From the NCBI RefSeq assembly GCF_002099195.1, contig NZ_NBYX01000001.1, positions 1 to 39,826 on the forward strand: a stretch of 39,826 nt of DNA. Reading direction: 5' to 3'. The stretch is from Burkholderia puraquae (GTDB lineage Bacteria > Pseudomonadota > Gammaproteobacteria > Burkholderiales > Burkholderiaceae). Made by a program: the position numbers and the translations under genes. Of the stretch, positions 35,617 through 39,826 are shown piece by piece (position 1 is the first letter of the stretch; each line of letters opens with the position of its first letter). The notes beneath the pieces were generated by a model. The model was given only the letters and a program-made list of their open reading frames with translations. It was not told the origin of the DNA and ran no database searches.

Positions 35617-35946
35617 TCATTCGACCGTGATGGTTTCCTTCATGTACGGGTGAATCCCGCAGAACACCTTGTAGACGCCCGGCTTGTCGAAGCGGAACGA
35701 GTACGTCTCGTCCTGGTCGAGCGCCTTCGAATGAAAGATGCCGGCGTCGTTGACGACAGTGTGCGGCTCCCCGTCGAGGTTCTTCCACGTGATCGTCGTG
35801 CCGGCCTTGATCGTGGTCGACATCGGCGAAAACATGAAATTGCGGATCGTCACGAGCGAGCCGTCCGGGCCCTGCGCGAACGCGGCGAGCGGGGCGGCGC
35901 ACAGGATCAGCGCCGCGATCAGGCTGGATTGCTTGAAGCGGGTCAT
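35617..35946 (-). CDS. Periplasmic cupredoxin (amicyanin/plastocyanin-like)
   Basis: A 109-residue blue-copper protein. Start ATG 35946 gives a good signal peptide (MTRFKQSSLIAALILCAAPL then AAFA-Q). The type 1 copper ligands are all present: His62 in DGEPHTVV, Cys96 in VFCGIHPYM, His99 and Met102. It carries single electrons in the periplasm. It starts 25 bases after the metallophosphoesterase stop, so the two form an operon; a Tat-exported phosphoesterase with a cupredoxin is a recurring pair, but the reason is not known to me. Confidence 0.93.
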   Translation of the reverse strand: MTRFKQSSLIAALILCAAPLAAFAQGPDGSLVTIRNFMFSPMSTTIKAGTTITWKNLDGEPHTVVNDAGIFHSKALDQDETYSFRFDKPGVYKVFCGIHPYMKETITVE

Positions 35947-35971
35947 GTCGGTCTCCTTGCGGTTCGGTGCG

Positions 35972-36916
35972 TCAGGCCAGCGTCGCATCGTGCAGCGACG
36001 ACGCGACGGGATGGCCCGCGAATTCGACGGTCGTCACGCCGAGCATCGACGGCAGCCGGTCGCGCGGCACGGTGAGCGGCACGGGGCCCGGCCCGTTGCC
36101 GGCCGTCGGCTGCGGAAACGCGGTGGAGCGCGCGGTGTGGAACGTCACGTTGCCCTCGACCTTCGACACGATCTGGTGGATGTGCCCGTTCAGCACGGTG
36201 ACCGAGCCGAAGCGGCGCAGCAGCGCCATCGTCTGCGGCGCATCGCCGGTGCCCCAGCCCCACGGCTCGTAGATGGTCCACATCGGCATGTGCGAGAACA
36301 CGACGATCGGCGTGCTCGACGAGCGCCCCTTGAGATCCTGCGCGAGCCATGCGAGCTGGTCGTCGCCGAAGCTGCCGAGCCCGTTCGGCTTGAAGTGCAT
36401 CACGTTGACGAGGCCGATGAAGTGCACGCCCGCGTGATCGAAGCTGTAATACCCGCGGTTGTCCGACGCCTTGCCGAACCGGCTGAAATATTCGGCGCCC
36501 GAACCGTCGGTGACGTCGTGCTCGCCGGGCACCGTATGCAGTTCCGGCACGCGCAGCGCGGACAGCAACTGCGACGCGTGGTCGAACTCCTCGGGCTTGG
36601 ACAGGTGCGTGATGTCGCCCGTATGGATGGCCAGCGCCGGCGTCGCGGGCATCCCGTTGACGAGCTCGATCGTCTGCTTCAGCGTGGCCGACACGTCGGG
36701 ATTCGCGTCCTTGTTGAAGCCGATGTGCGTGTCGCTGATCTGCACGAACAGCGGGCGGCCTGCGGTGGCCGTGAGTGCGTCGCCGGCCTGCGCGAGCGCG
36801 AGGTCGAATGGCGTCAGGATGCCGCCCGACAGCGTAAACAGCGTGCCGAGGCCGCCGAAGGCCATGCACTGCAAGGCCTTGCGGCGCGACGGGTTGGTGG
36901 GGGTCGATGAAGACAT
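35972..36916 (-). CDS. Tat-exported metallophosphoesterase
   Basis: A 314-residue calcineurin-like phosphoesterase. ATG 36916 gives MSSSTPTNPSRRKALQCMAF, a twin-arginine signal (SRRKAL) with a hydrophobic core and cleavage near ALAQA-G. The metal-binding blocks are present in order: SDTHIG (Asp62, His64), HTGDITH (Asp101), PGEHDV (132-133), FSHMPMW and NGHIHQ. In the GNHD block the usual Asn is Glu, a variant that should change the metal site or the reaction. Substrate could be a phosphate mono- or diester in the periplasm. It is divergent from the PiT phosphate transporter, and the shared upstream region carries Pho-box-like repeats. Confidence 0.88.
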   Translation of the reverse strand: MSSSTPTNPSRRKALQCMAFGGLGTLFTLSGGILTPFDLALAQAGDALTATAGRPLFVQISDTHIGFNKDANPDVSATLKQTIELVNGMPATPALAIHTGDITHLSKPEEFDHASQLLSALRVPELHTVPGEHDVTDGSGAEYFSRFGKASDNRGYYSFDHAGVHFIGLVNVMHFKPNGLGSFGDDQLAWLAQDLKGRSSSTPIVVFSHMPMWTIYEPWGWGTGDAPQTMALLRRFGSVTVLNGHIHQIVSKVEGNVTFHTARSTAFPQPTAGNGPGPVPLTVPRDRLPSMLGVTTVEFAGHPVASSLHDATLA

Positions 36917-37072
36917 GTGAAGCCTCGCATTCGTGTGACGAAACCGGACGGCCGGATCGTCCTGGAATAAACCGGCGCCTTCGCGTGCCATACCGGCGCA
37001 GCGGCAGATTTATTCCCGTGCGTTACAAGGTCGAACGCCCGTGATTGCGGCTTGCGCGGCGATTCGGGGCGC

Positions 37073-37124
37073 CTGTCAGATGACCTGTCAATGACTTGTA
37101 AGTGACACGTCACATTTGCGTCAC
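37073..37124 (+). promoter_or_regulatory. Pho-box-like array (PhoB site) upstream of the PiT gene
   Basis: Five hexamers spaced 11-12 bases: CTGTCA (37073), CTGTCA (37085), TTGTAA (37096), ACGTCA (37107) and GCGTCA (37118). The first three are close to the PhoB direct repeat (CTGTCAT, 11-base period), the last two are weaker. The array ends 49 bases before the PiT start and could replace a -35 box. PhoB control, and possibly of the divergent phosphoesterase too, is inferred. Confidence 0.6.
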
Positions 37125-37172
37125 GACCGATCGATAGCCTGCCACTCCGAGTCACCTCTCCGGAGCCCCTTC

Positions 37173-38759
37173 ATGCCGAATCTCGCGGCAACGGAAACCA
37201 GCGGCGCAGTCACCCGCACCCGCACCATCAGCCTCGCGCTGTTTTTCCTGATCATTGCCTGCGGCATCGTCTACGTCGGTATCCATCTCAGCGCCGACCT
37301 CAGTCCCGTCAAGGAAAGTTCGGTTCTCCCGTTCCTGCTGCTGATCGTCGCGCTGCTGATCGCGCTCGGCTTCGAATTCGTCAACGGCTTCCACGACACC
37401 GCGAACGCGGTCGCGACCGTCATCTATACGCATTCGCTCGACCCGCACCTCGCCGTCGTCTGGTCGGGCCTCTGGAACCTGTTCGGCGTGCTCGTGTCGA
37501 GCGGCGCCGTCGCGTTCGGCATCCTGCAGTTGCTGCCGGTCGAGCTGATCCTGCAGGTCGGCAGCGGCTCGGGTTTCGCGATGGTGTTCTCGCTGCTGAT
37601 CGCGGCCGTCACGTGGAACCTCGCGACCTGGTATTTCGGGCTGCCGTCGTCGAGTTCGCACACGCTCGTCGGCTCGATCATCGGCGTCGGCCTGATGAAC
37701 CAGATCGTCAGCGGCCCGTCGGGCACGAGCGGCGTCGACTGGAACCAGGCGCTCGGCGTCGGCAAGGCGCTGCTGTTCTCGCCGCTGATCGGCTTCGTGC
37801 TGTCCGCGCTCGTGCTGCTGCTGCTGAAGGCGCTCGTACGCGTGCCGGCGCTGTACCAGGAGCCGAAGGGCAACAAGCCGCCGCCGTTCTGGATCCGCCT
37901 GCTGCTGATCCTGACCTGCACGGGCGTGTCGTTTGCGCACGGCTCGAACGACGGGCAGAAGGGCATGGGGCTGATCATGCTGATCCTGATCGGCGTGATG
38001 CCGACCGCATACGCGTTGAACAAGGCCGTGACGCCCGACCAGACGAGCACGTTCGTCGCCGTGGCGCGCCATGCGTCGACGACGCTCGTCAAATACGCGG
38101 ACCCGGCCGCACAGTCGGCCGACCCGCGCGCCGACGTCGAGGCCTACGTGCGTACGCGCAAGCTGACGCCCGCGACGATTCCCGCGCTGGGCAAGCTCAC
38201 CGACACGATCGCCGACCAGGTCGCGCAGGCCGGCGGCATCTCGAGCGTGCCGCAGAACCTCGTCGACAACGTGCGCAACAACATGTATGTCGCGTCCGAG
38301 GCGATCCGGCTGATGGAGAAGGCGAAGGCGCCGGCGTTCTCGGTCGAGGACGCGAGCGCGCTCGACGCGTTCAAGAAGCAGATGGACCGCGCGACCAAAT
38401 TCATCCCGACCTGGGTGAAGGTCGCGGTTGCGATCGCGCTGGGCCTCGGCACGATGGTCGGGTGGAAGCGGATCGTCGTGACGGTCGGCGAGAAGATCGG
38501 CAAGTCGCACCTGACGTACGGGCAGGGCGCATCGGCCGAGGCCGTCGCGATGCTGACGATCGGGATGGCCGACGCATACGGGCTGCCGGTATCGACGACG
38601 CATGTGCTCGCGTCGGGCGTGGCCGGCACGATGACGGCGAGCGGCGCGGGCCTGCGCTGGGATACGGTGCGCAACCTCGTGCTTGCGTGGGTGCTGACGC
38701 TGCCCGCATCCATCGCGCTGTCGGCCGCGCTGTACTGGGCGCTGCACGGGTTGTTCTGA
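37173..38759 (+). CDS. Inorganic phosphate transporter, PiT family
   Basis: A 528-residue inner-membrane protein that takes up metal-phosphate with protons. GGAG lies before ATG 37173. The two inverted PiT signature repeats are seen: GFEFVNGFHDTANAVATVIYT in the first half and SFAHGSNDGQKGMGLIM in the second, with SSSSHTLVGSIIGVG and GLPVSTTHVLASGVAGTM as the two Ser/Thr-rich transport loops. A long hydrophilic loop (about residues 290-415) separates the halves. The Pho-box-like array upstream suggests phosphate-starvation control, unlike E. coli pitA, which is largely constitutive. Confidence 0.95.
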   Translation: MPNLAATETSGAVTRTRTISLALFFLIIACGIVYVGIHLSADLSPVKESSVLPFLLLIVALLIALGFEFVNGFHDTANAVATVIYTHSLDPHLAVVWSGLWNLFGVLVSSGAVAFGILQLLPVELILQVGSGSGFAMVFSLLIAAVTWNLATWYFGLPSSSSHTLVGSIIGVGLMNQIVSGPSGTSGVDWNQALGVGKALLFSPLIGFVLSALVLLLLKALVRVPALYQEPKGNKPPPFWIRLLLILTCTGVSFAHGSNDGQKGMGLIMLILIGVMPTAYALNKAVTPDQTSTFVAVARHASTTLVKYADPAAQSADPRADVEAYVRTRKLTPATIPALGKLTDTIADQVAQAGGISSVPQNLVDNVRNNMYVASEAIRLMEKAKAPAFSVEDASALDAFKKQMDRATKFIPTWVKVAVAIALGLGTMVGWKRIVVTVGEKIGKSHLTYGQGASAEAVAMLTIGMADAYGLPVSTTHVLASGVAGTMTASGAGLRWDTVRNLVLAWVLTLPASIALSAALYWALHGLF

Positions 38760-38781
38760 CCGGCGCCGGCCCAGGCGACAC

Positions 38782-38804
38782 CCGGCCGCGCGGCACGCGG
38801 CCGG
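38782..38804 (+). terminator. GC hairpin after the PiT gene
   Basis: CCGGCCGCG/CGCGGCCGG, perfect 9-base-pair stem with a 5-base loop, 22 bases after the PiT stop. No T run follows, so it may only attenuate transcription into the ABC permease gene 36 bases further on. Confidence 0.5.
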
Positions 38805-38840
38805 TCCCATCGAATTTCAATTCAACACAAGACGCTACCG

Positions 38841-39826
38841 ATGGATATCAGTTTCGATCCGAACCGCACCGCGAACGCTTCGGCGTGGCGCGTGCTGCCC
38901 AACCGCTGGGATGCCGTCGCGTTTCCGCTGATCATCTGCCTGCTCGCGATGGCGATCGTCGGCTTCCATCAGACGATGGCGCCGATCGGCGTGCTGCAGA
39001 CGCAGAAGATTTCGCTCGACCCGTCGAACCTGCCCGAATACGCGTTGCGCACCACGTTGCGGATGCTCGCCGCGATGGTCGCGTCGCTCGCGTTCACGCT
39101 CGTCTACGGCACGCTCGCGGCCAAGAGCCGCCGCGCGGGCATGGTGCTGATTCCGATTCTCGACATCCTGCAGTCGGTACCCGTGCTCGGCTATATCTCG
39201 TTCACCGTCACGTTCTTCCTCGCGCTGTTTCCGGGCCGCGTGCTCGGTGCGGAGCTGGCCGCGATATTCGCGATCTTCACGAGCCAGGCATGGAACATGA
39301 CGTTCAGCTTCTACCAGTCGCTGCGCACGGTGCCGCGCGACCTGAGCGAAGTGTCACGCGGTTTTCACCTGACGCCGTGGCAACGCTTCTGGAAGCTCGA
39401 GGTGCCGTTCTCGATGCCGGGGCTGATCTGGAACATGATGATGTCGATGTCGGGCGGCTGGTTCTTCGTCGTCGCATCGGAAGCGATCACCGTCGGCAAC
39501 CAGACCATCACGCTGCCGGGCATCGGCGCGTATCTCGCGCAGGCGATCTCGGACAAGAACCTCGGCGCGGTCGGCTGGGTGATCGTCGCGATGTCGGTCG
39601 TGATCCTGGCTTATGACCAGTTCCTGTTCCGCCCGCTCGTCGCGTGGGCCGACAAGTTCCGGATGGAAAACACCGCATCGGGCGATGCGCCGCAATCCTG
39701 GCTGCTCGACATGATGCGCCGCACGCACCTGATCCATCAGTTGCTCGTGCCGGCCGGCTGGCTGCTGTCGCAGGCCGCGCGGATTCCGCTGCGCCTGCCG
39801 TCGCTGAAGGGCACGCGCTCGCGTGG
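38841..39826 (+). CDS. ABC transporter permease (nitrate/taurine-type, BPD family), cut by the window end
   Basis: The frame opens at ATG 38841 and is still open at the right edge (328 complete codons). Residues about 20-45 and five more hydrophobic stretches form one permease unit; SRGFHLTPWQRFWKLEVPFSMPG is the EAA loop (G, then PxxxP) that contacts the ATPase. The first unit ends near residue 265, and the extra sequence after DKFRMENTASGD, with MMRRTHLIHQ, suggests a second permease unit follows, as in long fused permeases of the NitT/TauT family. The ligand is unknown: these systems carry nitrate, sulfonates, thiamine precursors and others. No clear ribosome site is seen before the ATG. 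Confidence 0.85.
   Translation, partial: MDISFDPNRTANASAWRVLPNRWDAVAFPLIICLLAMAIVGFHQTMAPIGVLQTQKISLDPSNLPEYALRTTLRMLAAMVASLAFTLVYGTLAAKSRRAGMVLIPILDILQSVPVLGYISFTVTFFLALFPGRVLGAELAAIFAIFTSQAWNMTFSFYQSLRTVPRDLSEVSRGFHLTPWQRFWKLEVPFSMPGLIWNMMMSMSGGWFFVVASEAITVGNQTITLPGIGAYLAQAISDKNLGAVGWVIVAMSVVILAYDQFLFRPLVAWADKFRMENTASGDAPQSWLLDMMRRTHLIHQLLVPAGWLLSQAARIPLRLPSLKGTRSR

Overview
The window looks like a high-GC Burkholderia chromosome segment. The main evidence is a lipase with its membrane-anchored foldase that closely matches the Burkholderia cepacia-type LipA/LifO pair, together with many LysR/IclR-controlled catabolic genes and a Burkholderia-type porin. I cannot name the species from sequence alone. 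No rRNA, tRNA or CRISPR array was seen.

Region 1 (1-2280) is a scar of mobile DNA with lower GC: the 3' end of an IS3-family transposase, an unrecognised gene behind a good LexA (SOS) box, and an internal fragment of a UvrD-like helicase cut at both ends. Region 2 (2449-7141) holds two secreted lipoproteins that attack polysaccharides: an alginate-lyase-like protein with Fn3 and LamG domains, and a GH74 xyloglucanase-like enzyme. Region 3 (7142-8853) is decayed DNA: the 3' end of a phospholipase C gene with two in-frame stops, and a piece of a transposase. Region 4 (8854-10992) is lipA-lifO.

Region 5 (11582-29545) is the core of the window. An MFS exporter, an isochorismatase-like hydrolase and an MDR reductase lead into an operon with overlapping start and stop codons: class III CoA-transferase, CitE-like lyase, MmgE/PrpD protein and cyclase-family hydrolase, ending in a strong terminator. 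After a LysR gene the same four families occur again: PrpD-like, porin and CitE-like on the minus strand, divergent from IclR regulator, CoA-transferase, cyclase and MFS importer on the plus strand. The divergent promoter carries two near-identical KdgR/IclR-type palindromes, one lying on a TTGATG/TATAAT promoter. The most economical reading is a duplicated, separately regulated pathway: uptake (porin, MFS), hydrolysis (cyclase), hydration/dehydration or isomerisation (MmgE/PrpD), CoA activation, and retro-aldol cleavage to central metabolites. The substrate is unknown.

Region 6 (29951-36916) has unrelated single genes: a HAD phosphatase, a small low-GC beta-rich protein, a secreted alpha/beta hydrolase, a D-2-hydroxyacid dehydrogenase fused to an apparent winged-helix domain, a patatin, a cupin remnant, and a metallophosphoesterase-cupredoxin pair. 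Region 7 (37073-39826) is a PiT phosphate transporter behind a five-unit Pho-box-like array, followed by an ABC permease that runs off the window end.
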